Below, piece by piece: positions 11,222-19,754 of a DNA stretch of 64,000 bases. Source of the stretch: Adiantum capillus-veneris (lineage: Eukaryota > Streptophyta > Polypodiopsida > Polypodiales > Pteridaceae); NCBI GenBank assembly GCA_014529385.2, contig CM043955.1:153851640-153915639 (forward strand). Direction: 5' to 3'. A program made the translations under genes and the position numbers. The notes below the pieces were generated by a model. It saw nothing but the letters and a program-made list of their open reading frames with translations, did no database searches and had not been told where the DNA came from. Every line of letters begins with the position of its first letter. The stretch's first letter is position 1.

Positions 11222-13405
11222 TCAGTCTCTCTCAATGCGCATACCAAGTATATGACTTGCCTCACCCATGTCTTTCATGTCAAACGATTTTGCCATCTTT
11301 GACTTCAAAGCTGAAATTTCTTCCAAGTGCTTGCCAGCAATCAACATGTCATCCACATACAAAATAAGGATCAGCCAACTACCATCCTTAGCCTTCTTTG
11401 TATATAGACAGTGATCGAACTCACTACGTTTGTAGCCTTGAGAAAGCATAAACTTGTGGAATTTATGGTACCATGCCCTCGGTGATTGTTTTAAGCCATA
11501 AAGACTCTTTAACAACTGGCATACCCAATCTTCCTTGCCTTTCTCAACAAACCCTTCTGGCTGCTGCATGTAAATTTCCACATCTAAATCACCATGCAAG
11601 AACGTTGTCTTGACATCCATTTGGTGCAACACCAAATCTAATATGGCAACCAATGCAAGAAAGCATCTCAATGTAGTCATCTTGACCACCGGAGAGAAGA
11701 CTTCATCAAAGTCAATGCCTTGTTCTTGCTTAAAGCCCTTGGCAACAAGCCTTGCTTTGTACTTTGGCTGACTATCATGAGTGGTGATCTTATACCTGTA
11801 AACCCATTTACAAGGTAGAGCCTTTTTGCCCTGTGGTAATTTAACTAGCTTCCATGTCTTGTTTTTATGCAGAGCTATCATCTCTGACTGCATGGCCAAT
11901 TGCCAATTCTCGGATTCCTTCATTTGCACTGCTTCCTTGTAACATGAAGGCTCATTGCAATCAGTCAACATGACATAGTTCATAGATGGAACAAACCTAT
12001 CAGGAGGTCGCGTGACACATCCAGATCTACGCACAATAGGTGGCTCAGGCTCAGGCACAACCTGTGGTTCCACTCTATTCTGTCCTTGCTCCTCTTGAGC
12101 CCTGACATTTTGTCTTGCCCGTGCAGGTCCATCTTCTTGGAAGACAACTCTTCTAATCTCCTCAACCCTCTCTGGTTTAGAATGATATTTGGATTCATTA
12201 AAGTGAACATCATTTCTGCGGACAACCTTTCTGGATTCGGGATCCCAAAGTCTGTACCCCATCTCACCAGAATTACCATAGCCTAGAAAGATGCACTTTC
12301 TACTCTTTGGCTCAAGTTTGTTCCTAAATTCCTTTGGAACGTGAGTATATGCCTCACAGCCAAAGACTTTGAGATGCTTGTATGAGGGCATTTTGCCTGA
12401 CCATACCATCTCTGGCACTGAATCCTTCTGCAAAACCTTGCTAGGAGATCTATTTTTAAGATGAATAGCTGTTGATACAGCTTCAGCCCAAAACCCATTT
12501 GGCAGCTGTGCATTAGACAACATACTTCTGACCTTCTCTTGTATGGTCCTATTCATCCTCTCAGCAACACCATTTTGAGGAGGATTGTAAGGAGCAGTAA
12601 GTTCACGTTTAATACCTTTTGACTCACAAAAGTCCTGAAAGGCCTTTGAAACATACTCTCCACCATTGTCAGTGCGTAAGCATTTAAGCTTCTTGCCACT
12701 CTGATTCTCCACAAGTGCCACAAACGTTTTGAAAACACTAAACGCTTCATCCTTGTGCTTGAGAAAGTAAACCCATACTTTCCTCGAGTAATCATCTATA
12801 AATGTCATAAAGTAAGAAGCTCCCCCTAGAGATAGGTTAGGCATAGGTCCACACAAATCACTATGAACAAGTGCCAACTGTGTATCTCTTCTACTGCTTC
12901 TATGCTTATGCGGCTGATGTGTTTGCTTACCATACAGCCAATGTTCACAGAATTCAAAATCATTAAATGAAAAGCCAGGCAAATAACCAGAACGAGACAA
13001 GATTTCCATTCCCTTCTTGGACATATGTCCTAACCGGCTATGCCACAAAGAAACGTTCGGCTGCTCGGTTATATTGATTATGATTTTAAAGACATTTGAT
13101 ACATAAATCATGTAAAGTCCTCCAGACTTTACTCCATGTGCTACTGTCATAGAACCCTTGGATATCTTCCAGATGTTCTGTCCAAAAGTGGTGACGTAGA
13201 CAGCATCATCAAGTAAACCTGTGCTGATCAAGCTCTTTGTAATTGCGGGAACATGTCTCACATTCTTCAGCGCGAAAGAACAGCCATTCTGAAACTTCAA
13301 TTGAACATCTCCAACACCTAAGATCTCACATGTCTGGCCATTGCCTAGCCGAACATGATCTTTAGTGGTCACATAAGAGGTAAACCACTCCTTGTTTGGA
13401 GACAC
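11222..13405 (-). pseudogene. copia-2 pol: protease remainder, integrase, RT
   Basis: A 727-residue open stretch, nearly full length. The protease C-terminal part lies at residues 1-90. The integrase zinc region LGHMSKKGME ... CEHWLYGKQ is near 130-165; the last zinc-ligand Cys (CEHC in copia-4) is Trp here. The integrase core has HSDLCGPM near 185, TDNGGEY near 247 and PPQNGVAERMN near 280. The RT runs from about 520 (WVYRYKITT, LVAKGFKQEQGIDFDEVFSP, DVKTTFLHGDLDVEIYMQQP, LYGLKQSPRAWYH) to LYVDDMLIAG near 680. It ends at a TGA replacing Arg. All DDE and YVDD catalytic residues are intact. Confidence 0.94.
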
Positions 13406-13978
13406 ATGAAATGATGCCCCTGAGTCTATAATCTAGTCTCTCAGTGCATTTCCATCAGATGTTGTAAGAAGAGCTGAGTCCATTGTATTCTTCAAGAAGT
13501 AGATGTCTCCTGACACTAGACTGTCATCCTCTGCAAGAGTGTTTGTCACATTTATTTCTTGAATCTTCACTGAGGACTTGTTCTTCTCACCATGGTCTTC
13601 AGCTTTCTCTTTGCCTTTTTCTACTTTCCATTCTATGCAGTCTCTTTTCATGTGACCCTTCTTGCCACAATGGTAGCATTCTATGTCACTCTTGCCTTTA
13701 GCACTGCGGGACTTGCTACGAGACTGATTCCTCTTTCCACCTTTGTACTTTTCTTTGGTCCTTCCCCTGACAACTAAGGCTATTCCTTTGCCTTTGTCCA
13801 TTGTCTTTCTATTGGTTTCTTCAGTAAGCAGACTTCCTTCTACACCTGCTATGTTCAAACCATCTGGAGGTGCAGAATTACTCAAAGCTGTGCGAAAAGT
13901 GTCCCAACTTTCCGGAAATGTGATCAACAGGAACATAGCTCTAACAAGTTCATCAAACTTGACACTGTGAGCTGACAA
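13406..13978 (-). pseudogene. copia-2 gag C-terminal part, CCHC knuckle and protease start
   Basis: In frame with pol. It contains Gag C-terminal sequence (FDELVRAMFLLITFPESW), a basic RSKSRSAKGKS region, the zinc knuckle CYHCGKKGHMKRDC near 13640-13680, and an acidic spacer. It ends at an amber codon (13433-13435) two residues before the protease motif IIDSGASFH (about 13400-13430). Copia-4 has Trp (SDWIIDSGAS) at the amber position. This is the same position as the amber of copia-1, a different family. Confidence 0.9.
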
Positions 13979-13999
13979 CTGACTGTAGATTGTGTTGAG

Positions 14000-14380
14000 T
14001 TAATTCAGATGATTGGACATAGGTGTCCCTTCTTTCTTCTTCAAGTCAACAAGCTTCTTAAGCCAATATACCTGTGAAGCTGCACTCTGCTTCTCATAAA
14101 GATCACTCAGCTTTAACCATGCTTCATAAGCCGACATCTCGTCTGCTACATTGAAGTAAACGCTTTCTGCCAAAGTCAGCATAATGGTAGAAAGTGCCAA
14201 TTCATCCATTTCACTCCATTCATCTTCATCCATATCTTCTGGTTTTATCCCCTTGAGCTTTATAGGTTTTATCTACTTCTTTTGTACCAACACGTGCCAA
14301 ATCTGCTTCTTCCACAATGGGAAATTAATTCCATCGAGCTTCTTGATATTGTAAAGAGCAGTGTCCTGTGATCCAGCCAT
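14000..14380 (-). pseudogene. copia-2 gag N-terminal part, unit 1 (joined to pol)
   Basis: The gag copy contiguous with the rest of the polyprotein. Start ATG at 14380, TAG at 14273-14275 (codon 36; Gln in unit 3), TAA at 14000-14002. It then runs on in frame at 13978. Visible Gag features are MDEDEWSEMDELALSTIM, LSDLYEKQSAAS and WLKKLVDLKKKEGTPMSNHL. Confidence 0.9.
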
Positions 14381-14501
14381 AGCTACGCTTCACAGTAGTT
14401 TACTTTCCTGGGAAAAATTCGGCAGAGTTTCCCCTGTAAACTGACCTCTGAACCAATATCAACCTGTCAAATGAACCAAGAAAGGTTCAGATTGTGTTGA
14501 G

Positions 14502-14882
14502 TTAATTCAGATGATTGGACATAGGTGTTCCTTCTTTCATCTTCAAGTCAACAAGATTCTTAATCCAGTATACCTGTGAAGCTGCACTCTGCTTCTCATA
14601 AAGATCACTCAGCTTTAACCATGCTTGATAAGCCAACATCTCGTCTGCTACATTGAAGTAAACGCTTTCTGCCAAAGTCAGCATAATGGTAGAAAGTGCC
14701 AATTCATCCATTTCACTCCATTCATCTTCATCCATATCTTCTGGTTTTATCCCCTTGAGCTTTATAGGTTTTATCTACTTCTTTTGTACCAACACGTGCC
14801 AAATCTGCTTCTTCCACAATGGGAAATTAATTCCATCGAGCTTCTTGATATTGTAAAGAGCAGTGTCTTGTGATCCAGCCAT
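14502..14882 (-). pseudogene. copia-2 gag N-terminal part, unit 2
   Basis: Second copy of the gag start (ATG at 14882). It has the same codon-36 TAG as unit 1 and the same terminal TAA as all units. It is followed on the minus strand by the leader of unit 1, so it cannot join pol without skipping that leader. Confidence 0.9.
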
Positions 14883-15003
14883 AGCTACGCTTCACAGTAG
14901 TTTACTTTCCTGGGAAAAATTCGGCAGAGTTTCCCCTGTAAACTGACCTCTGAACCAATATCAACCTGTCAAATGAACCAAGAAAGCTTCAGATTGTGTT
15001 GAG

Positions 15004-15384
15004 TTAATTCAGATGATTGGACATAGGTGTTCCTTCTTTCATCTTCAAGTCAACAAGATTCTTAAGCCAGTATACCTGTGAAGCTGCACTCTGCTTCTCA
15101 TAAAGATCACTCAGCTTTAACCATGCTTGATAAGCCGACATCTCGTCTGCTACATTGAAGTAAACGCTTTCTGCCAAAGTCAGCATAATGGTAGAAAGTG
15201 CCAATTCATCCATTTCACTCCATTCATCTTCATCCATATCTTCTGGTTTTATCCCCTTAAGCTTTATAGGTTTTATCTGCTTCTTTTCTACCAACACGTG
15301 CCAAATCTGCTTCTTCCACAATGGGAAATTAATTCCATCGAGCTTCTTGATATTGTAAAGAGCAGTGTCTTGTGATCCAGCCAT
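15004..15384 (-). CDS. copia-2 gag N-terminal part, unit 3 (open, 126 codons)
   Basis: The promoter-proximal gag copy. It starts MAGSQDTALYNIKKLDG and is open to the shared TAA, giving a 126-residue truncated Gag with the LWKKQIWHVL start and YEKQSAASQVYW region but no zinc knuckle. In an mRNA from the right LTR this would be the first gag start met after the leader. Whether such a protein is made is unknown. Confidence 0.75.
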   Translation of the reverse strand: MAGSQDTALYNIKKLDGINFPLWKKQIWHVLVEKKQIKPIKLKGIKPEDMDEDEWSEMDELALSTIMLTLAESVYFNVADEMSAYQAWLKLSDLYEKQSAASQVYWLKNLVDLKMKEGTPMSNHLN

Positions 15385-15601
15385 AGCTACGCTTCACAGT
15401 AGTTTACTTTCCTGGGAAAAATTCAGCAGAGTTTCCCCTGTAAACTGACCTCTGAACCAATATCAACCTGTCAAATGAACCAAGAAAGCTTCAGATTCTG
15501 CAGAAATTTTGGCAGAGTCTCCTTTGTAAAATGGCTCTGGTGTACTAAAAACAGACCAAAAAACAACTCAAAAAACCACTGTCTCTCTAACACTCTAAGC
15601 T

Positions 15602-15877
15602 GTGGGTAAACTTGCCCTGCACCTGTACTGTCTCTGTTTGTCCTGTCACTGTCCTATAAGCATAGACTACGACAATGCCTCAATGGCAGTAAAGCAAAGA
15701 TGCAATCCCAACTGTCTAACTCACAGTCAATACATCCTAGCTGCCTATCTAAGGGTGCTCGAGGGATCGCTCCAAGACTTGTATCACCGAAAGGATCTCA
15801 ACATTCTAGAATCCCCCAGCTCAATAAAACCTCACTCGACCCTCAACAAAGGCTGCAACAAATCTGACAGTACATAG
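15602..15877 (+). CDS. antisense ORF in copia-2 leader (hypothetical)
   Basis: A 91-codon ORF antisense to the element's leader (MGKLALHLYCLCLSCHCP...). A colinear 91-codon ORF occurs at 49659-49934 of copia-4 with about 80% identical residues by eye. No known domain is visible. With two copies this close, chance conservation of a short antisense frame is quite possible. Confidence 0.2.
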   Translation: MGKLALHLYCLCLSCHCPISIDYDNASMAVKQRCNPNCLTHSQYILAAYLRVLEGSLQDLYHRKDLNILESPSSIKPHSTLNKGCNKSDST

Positions 15878-16025
15878 ACTTCCCACAAAGTCATACATCC
15901 ACAAATTTCCCACTATATGTTGTAACCGCTGCGGCGGTTTTTTGCTGCGTGACTCACAGCCAGCAAACCCTCAACAAACATACATCATCTCTGACAATAC
16001 ATCCCATGTGGAAGTACTTGCAATG

Positions 16026-16445
16026 TCAGGATGAAATCTGGAATATCAAGCAGCAAACACAAGCTACCTGATGAACTAGTGGATGTCGCGTACAGTCTCT
16101 GTGTAGATGCGCCCGTGTCGTATGTGACACGCCTCCAAGAACTGTGAGCCGTCCTTCGATGTGGAGACAGCCACAAATCAACACTCTGGGAGTGTTGATA
16201 TCCTCAGCAACTGCAGCCGTAGGCCGAAAACCCCAAATTTGCAGAGTCGGATCTGCACCCGCTGAGACCATGTAGTCGAAAATGGCCTGCGCAGAACTTT
16301 GTCGAAGCCGACCGGTGATCGAGATGACCTCAGAATGAAATTCTAACGACACCAAGCCCATCGGGCTCTCCCACGAGATTTGGGGCCGTGTCTTCGCCTG
16401 TCGAATTTCAATCCAATATGAGCTAGTGATTGTAGCCTCCTGCAC
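16026..16445 (-). CDS. sense leader ORF of copia-2 (139 codons, unknown)
   Basis: An ORF between the PBS and gag, in the sense direction of the element. It starts about 20 bp inside the PBS and ends about 640 bp before unit 3 gag. Core segments such as GADPTLQIWGFRPT and TPRVLICGCLHIEGRLTVLG are the same in copia-4 (49074-49510), which is also open there. I recognise no domain. It contains Cys-rich ends (CVCCLIF). It may be a true leader peptide or accessory protein, or simply a GC-richer leader with few stops. Confidence 0.4.
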   Translation of the reverse strand: MQEATITSSYWIEIRQAKTRPQISWESPMGLVSLEFHSEVISITGRLRQSSAQAIFDYMVSAGADPTLQIWGFRPTAAVAEDINTPRVLICGCLHIEGRLTVLGGVSHTTRAHLHRDCTRHPLVHQVACVCCLIFQISS

Positions 16446-16468
16446 TGCTGCCCCGAGCCTCGATCAGA

Positions 16469-16480
16469 GCTCTGATACCA
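16469..16480 (-). other. copia-2 primer-binding site (tRNA-iMet)
   Basis: The minus strand reads TGGTATCAGAGC two bases inside the 5' LTR (16483-16674). Same primer type as copia-1, -3 and -4. Confidence 0.93.
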
Positions 16481-16482
16481 GT

Positions 16483-16674
16483 TGAAGGAGTACGAGCGGA
16501 AGTGCGACGCGAGAGAGAGTGCGAGAAGAAGAGCACGACGATATGGTGAACTCGCTCTACTGTAATGTGTAGAGCATAGTGAGTTCTTATTAGGTTTTAA
16601 CAAAAGAATATGTGTACATACCTGGCGGCCCGCCCACTTACCTGGGTGACCACATTGGGCTTTATACCCCAACA
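16483..16674 (-). repeat. copia-2 5' LTR (192 bp)
   Basis: Right-hand copy of the 192-bp LTR. It differs from 10119-10310 at one site near 16537 and a small cluster near 16643-16648. The low divergence marks this as one of the more recent insertions in the window. Confidence 0.94.
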
Positions 16675-17367
16675 GTATGAACATACATTTTCTATAGTAG
16701 ATTTTGAATAACTATGATGTTATTCTAGAAAAAACACCATCTTAGAGAGTTTGAGACTTTAGAGCCAATTTGGGAATCACCAATGTCTTGAAGATTTTTC
16801 CATATGGACAAATCTCAAAAATTAAGACCAAAGCCTTTCATAAGGTAGCATTTGAAAAGATCTTCCAATCCATGTTCTCAAAACTTTGGCTAAGATTCGA
16901 CCATGTGGTCAAATCTTAAGCTCTTGTTAAAAGTGGGAATTGGGAAATTCCCAAATTTTCTACATCCATGCGCCATTTAAAGATGGTTCAGGACTAGGGG
17001 AATGATTATATCTACTTGTGCCACATGGCAACCACTACATGCATCAACCTAAGTGACCACAAATACAAATATGTATGGAGAACACCTATGGAGGATTTTA
17101 ACTCTACACCTGCTATACAGAGTCTAAAGTAGCTATGTGGTTGAACTCTAAATCTCACATGTGGATGTGTGGAGCTTCAAACTATGATAGTTTTGTTAAG
17201 GAAAAATTTAAGCAAGAATGACCTTTTGAAGATCCAGACTATATACCTGAGCCTTTTCTTGATGAAAAAATGGAACCATTTTTTTGGAGTGGACTCAGAT
17301 TTTTGCCACCTTAGATATGTGTGTCAATGAGATCACACATACCAAGTTTTGTGACGATAATGGCTTG
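16675..17367 (+). pseudogene. gypsy-A protease C-terminal half and protease-RT spacer
   Basis: The frame resumes in register after copia-2: YEHTFSIVDF, then NYDVILEKTP near 16708-16735, matching the retropepsin C-terminal pattern (YDVILG.P). Coding-like text continues (KIKTKAFHKVAFEK near 16817; EDPDYIPEPFLDEKME near 17227) with stops. It is interrupted at 17368 by element G. Confidence 0.65.
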
Positions 17368-17700
17368 TGTTGGAGTCAGGAAGTGGAATCATGCTCTACT
17401 CTAAGCGTCGTTAGTGAGATAGGCTATGGTGGATGAAGCCTCAAACTCACCATGATGCTAGGGTTAGGGTTAGAGCAATGGAAATTAGGGTTAGGATATA
17501 GCTTAGGGAAAAAGCATAAAGGTATAGTATAGACGCAATGAGGATAACTCAAAGTGCAAATATTGATTGCCGCTCAAGTAGGCTTAGTGCTTTACAATCA
17601 TTGGCTAAAGAGGTTTCACCCTCTTGCTATTGAACCATCTCATCATTTATCTTTCCTAGGTGGCCGGAGACATTTCCCACAAGTTGGGCTTACCCAAACA
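17368..17700 (-). repeat. element G 3' LTR (about 333 bp)
   Basis: Starts TGTTGG and ends ACCCAAACA, followed by ATCACCCCCTTAAG (PPT complement). It contains a short TAGGGTTAGGGTTAG run (17458-17472), which is shared in part with the right LTR and is not a telomere. Confidence 0.65.
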
Positions 17701-17751
17701 ATCACCCCCTTAAGCCAAACTTTGGGCTTTACAAATATTTTATGTGTTTAT

Positions 17752-18067
17752 TGTTGTAATAAGGGTTGCAGAGAAACGCACACAGCTTGGAGGAGACAAA
17801 GGAATCTCAAGGCACACAATAGAGTGTGTATTACTTAGTGTGCAATGGAAAGATTAATAGCCCTAGAGTAATGGACTTGGAGAAGACAAAGGAATCTCAA
17901 GGCACACAATAGAGTGTGTATTACTTAGTGTGCAATGGAAAGATTGATAGCCCTAGAGTGATGGGCGTATATACAATGCTCGGGGAAAAAACCTCCTAAA
18001 GAGGGAAAAAATGCCCCGGCGGTCCTAGTGTGTTCACACACATTACTACCACATGTATATGGTAACA
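17752..18067 (-). repeat. copia-3 3' LTR with 90-bp tandem duplication
   Basis: Matches the right LTR except for a tandem duplication of about 90 bp (17784-17873 and 17874-17963, each with CTTGGAG.AGACAAAGGAATC). The duplicated block explains the 89-bp length difference. The PPT complement AATCCCCCCTGG follows at 18068-18079. Confidence 0.92.
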
Positions 18068-18142
18068 AATCCCCCCTGGAGTGATGCGGTGGACGAGAGC
18101 TGGCACATGAGTAAAGGGAAGTGCCATGCCCTGAGGACATGA

Positions 18143-18568
18143 TTAGTCCACAAAGGGGAGTAAGCCCAAAGCTTTGTGGAAAGCTTCAAGCTTCTCACGA
18201 GACAATGCCTTTATGAAAAGATCTGCAAGGTTGTCCTGTGTTGGCACATAAGCCAAGTTGATCTCTCCTGTTGAGAGCCTCTCCCTGACATAGTGGTAAT
18301 GCACCTCAATGTGCTTTGTGCGAGCATGAAAAACTGGGTTCCTTGCAACTGCCAATACACTCTGACTGTCAGTGTAGATAGTGTTGGCAGTGTCCTGTCC
18401 AACACCCAAATCAGTCATAAGATGTCTGAGCCATACACACTCAACCGTAGCTGTGAAGACTGTCCTGTACTCAGCCTCACAACTCGAAGTGGCCACAATA
18501 GGTTGCTTCTTGCTCAACCATGATATACATGAACTTCCAAGAACGAAACAAAAACCACTTGTGGACAC
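18143..18568 (-). pseudogene. copia-3 RNase H
   Basis: A 141-residue open stretch: STSGFCFVLGSSCISW, SSCEAEYRTV, YTDSQSVLAVARNP, TKHIEVHYHYVRERL and the end NLADLFIKALSREKLEAFHKALG. It is preceded in frame by a TGA where relatives have Arg (CGA to TGA, a CpG change). RNase H degrades the RNA of the RNA-DNA hybrid during element replication. Confidence 0.9.
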
Positions 18569-19067
18569 TCACGTGTCAAAACAACCAGCCCAATCTGAGT
18601 CCAAAAAAGCATGTAAGTCTGGCGGCAATGATCCCCCCTTGGGATAAAACAAGCCAAGATGTAAAGTACCACTAGGGTAGCGGAAAATCCACTTGACAGC
18701 CTGCCCATGCTTAGACCCTGGGCTATGCATAAATTTGTTGACCTGTGAGACTGCAAACTGAATATCTGGCCTCGTGTTGCATACATAAATGAGGCAGCCA
18801 ACAACAGTTTGATAAAGAGTGACATCAGCAGGATCGCCAGCATCATGTAGACTCAACTTCAAACCTGTTTCCATGGGAACCACCATCACACTGCTTAAAT
18901 TGTATACCCAAGTAATGATGTAACAACCACAAATCTTCCATCTTGAAAGTAGCATTCAAATCAGCCTTAAATTCAGCAATATGTCTCTCATTTGGTCCAG
19001 TGACTAGCAAATCATCGACATAAAGAACCACAATGAGACGTACATCACCCTCACGCTTTACATACAA
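18569..19067 (-). pseudogene. copia-3 RT C-terminal part (frameshifted)
   Basis: 18843-19067 carries the catalytic LYVDDLLVTG and continues to HHYLGIQF. A frameshift near 18900-18950 then moves the connection domain (VGCLIYVCNTRPDIQFAVSQV, WIFRYPSGTLHLGL) to the other frame, 18569-18955. The two overlap because each runs past the break. Confidence 0.88.
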
Positions 19068-19097
19068 TGTGCTTTCTGTTGGACTGTTACGAAAGCC

Positions 19098-19745
19098 TCA
19101 TTTAACCAAATGAGTGTGAGCTTTCTCATACCAAGCACGAGGAGATTGCTTCAACCCATACAAAGCCTTCTTACATCTACACACTTTGTCCTTATGTCCT
19201 TTTATGACAAAATCGTGAGGCTGCGTTACATAAACTTCCTCAAATATGTCACCATTCAAGAAAGCAGTAACAATGTCTGATTGATGTACATCCCAACCAA
19301 AATGAGCTGCCAATGCACATAGAAAATGCATAGTGGTCATACGACAAGTGGGAGAAAAAGTCTCTTCATAATCTATGCCTTTTTGTTGTGCATAACCCTT
19401 TGCAACAACTCGAGCCTTATGGCGATCGATCTCACCATCCGGCTTGCATTTCAACTTGTAAACCCACTTTGTACCATTGGCCTTTTTGCCAGGAGGCAAA
19501 TCACATAAAGTCCATGTGTCATTTTCTATAAGGGCATCATATTCTGATTGCATGGCAGCCATCCAATTTTTTGAATTATGTGCTTCATCAAAAGATAGAG
19601 GCTCCTCAACATCATGTAAGCTAGACACAGCCAAAGCATAACAATCTGATGCATAAGATGTATGGCGAGAGCCTGAACGAGTACGACTATACAAAGGTGC
19701 ATCCAATTTACTGTCACGCAAAGTGTGCACCAGCCATTTTGGCAT
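19098..19745 (-). pseudogene. copia-3 RT N-terminal part
   Basis: A 215-residue open stretch with the copia RT start WVYKLKCKPDGEID, VVAKGYAQQKGIDYEETFSP, QSDIVTAFLNGDIFEEVYV and LYGLKQSPRAWYEK. It is in frame with integrase upstream (single TAG at 19755) and with YVDD downstream (single TGA at 19098). Confidence 0.92.
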
Positions 19746-19754
19746 ACCTCTAGC

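Larger units (their letters stand above)
13987..15492 (-). repeat. three tandem 502-bp units of leader plus gag start in copia-2
   Basis: Units 13987-14488, 14489-14990 and 14991-15492 repeat with a period of exactly 502 bp, marked by the recurring sequence AGATTGTGTTGAGTTAATTC. Each unit holds the first ~126 codons of gag and about 120 bp of leader. The outer boundary is at 15493, where AGATTCTGCAG departs from AGATTGTGTTG, so AGATT is a microhomology at the junction. All three units share the GAA-to-TAA stop that ends the ~126-codon frame. Units 1 and 2 also share a TAG at gag codon 36 that unit 3 (nearest the 5' LTR) lacks. Confidence 0.95.
10119..16674 (-). mobile_element. copia-2, Ty1/copia LTR retrotransposon with triplicated gag start
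   Basis: A 6,556-bp minus-strand element with 192-bp LTRs (10119-10310 and 16483-16674) differing at about five positions by eye. The flanking pentamers are gtata and gtatg, a target duplication with one change. It has a tRNA-Met PBS, a long leader (about 1.1 kb), gag, protease, integrase, RT, RNase H and PPT. From the innermost gag start (14380) to 10400 the polyprotein is one frame broken by four stops (14273 TAG, 14000 TAA, 13433 TAG, 11222 TGA) and no frameshift. A 502-bp segment holding the gag start is present three times. It is the same family as copia-4 (48863-54350) in opposite orientation. Confidence 0.95.

Noticed and set aside
17455-17475. Telomere-like TAGGGTTAGGGTTAG
   Set aside because: Only about two units, and a related run recurs in the matching position of the right LTR of element G (24650 region); it is part of an LTR, not an interstitial telomere.
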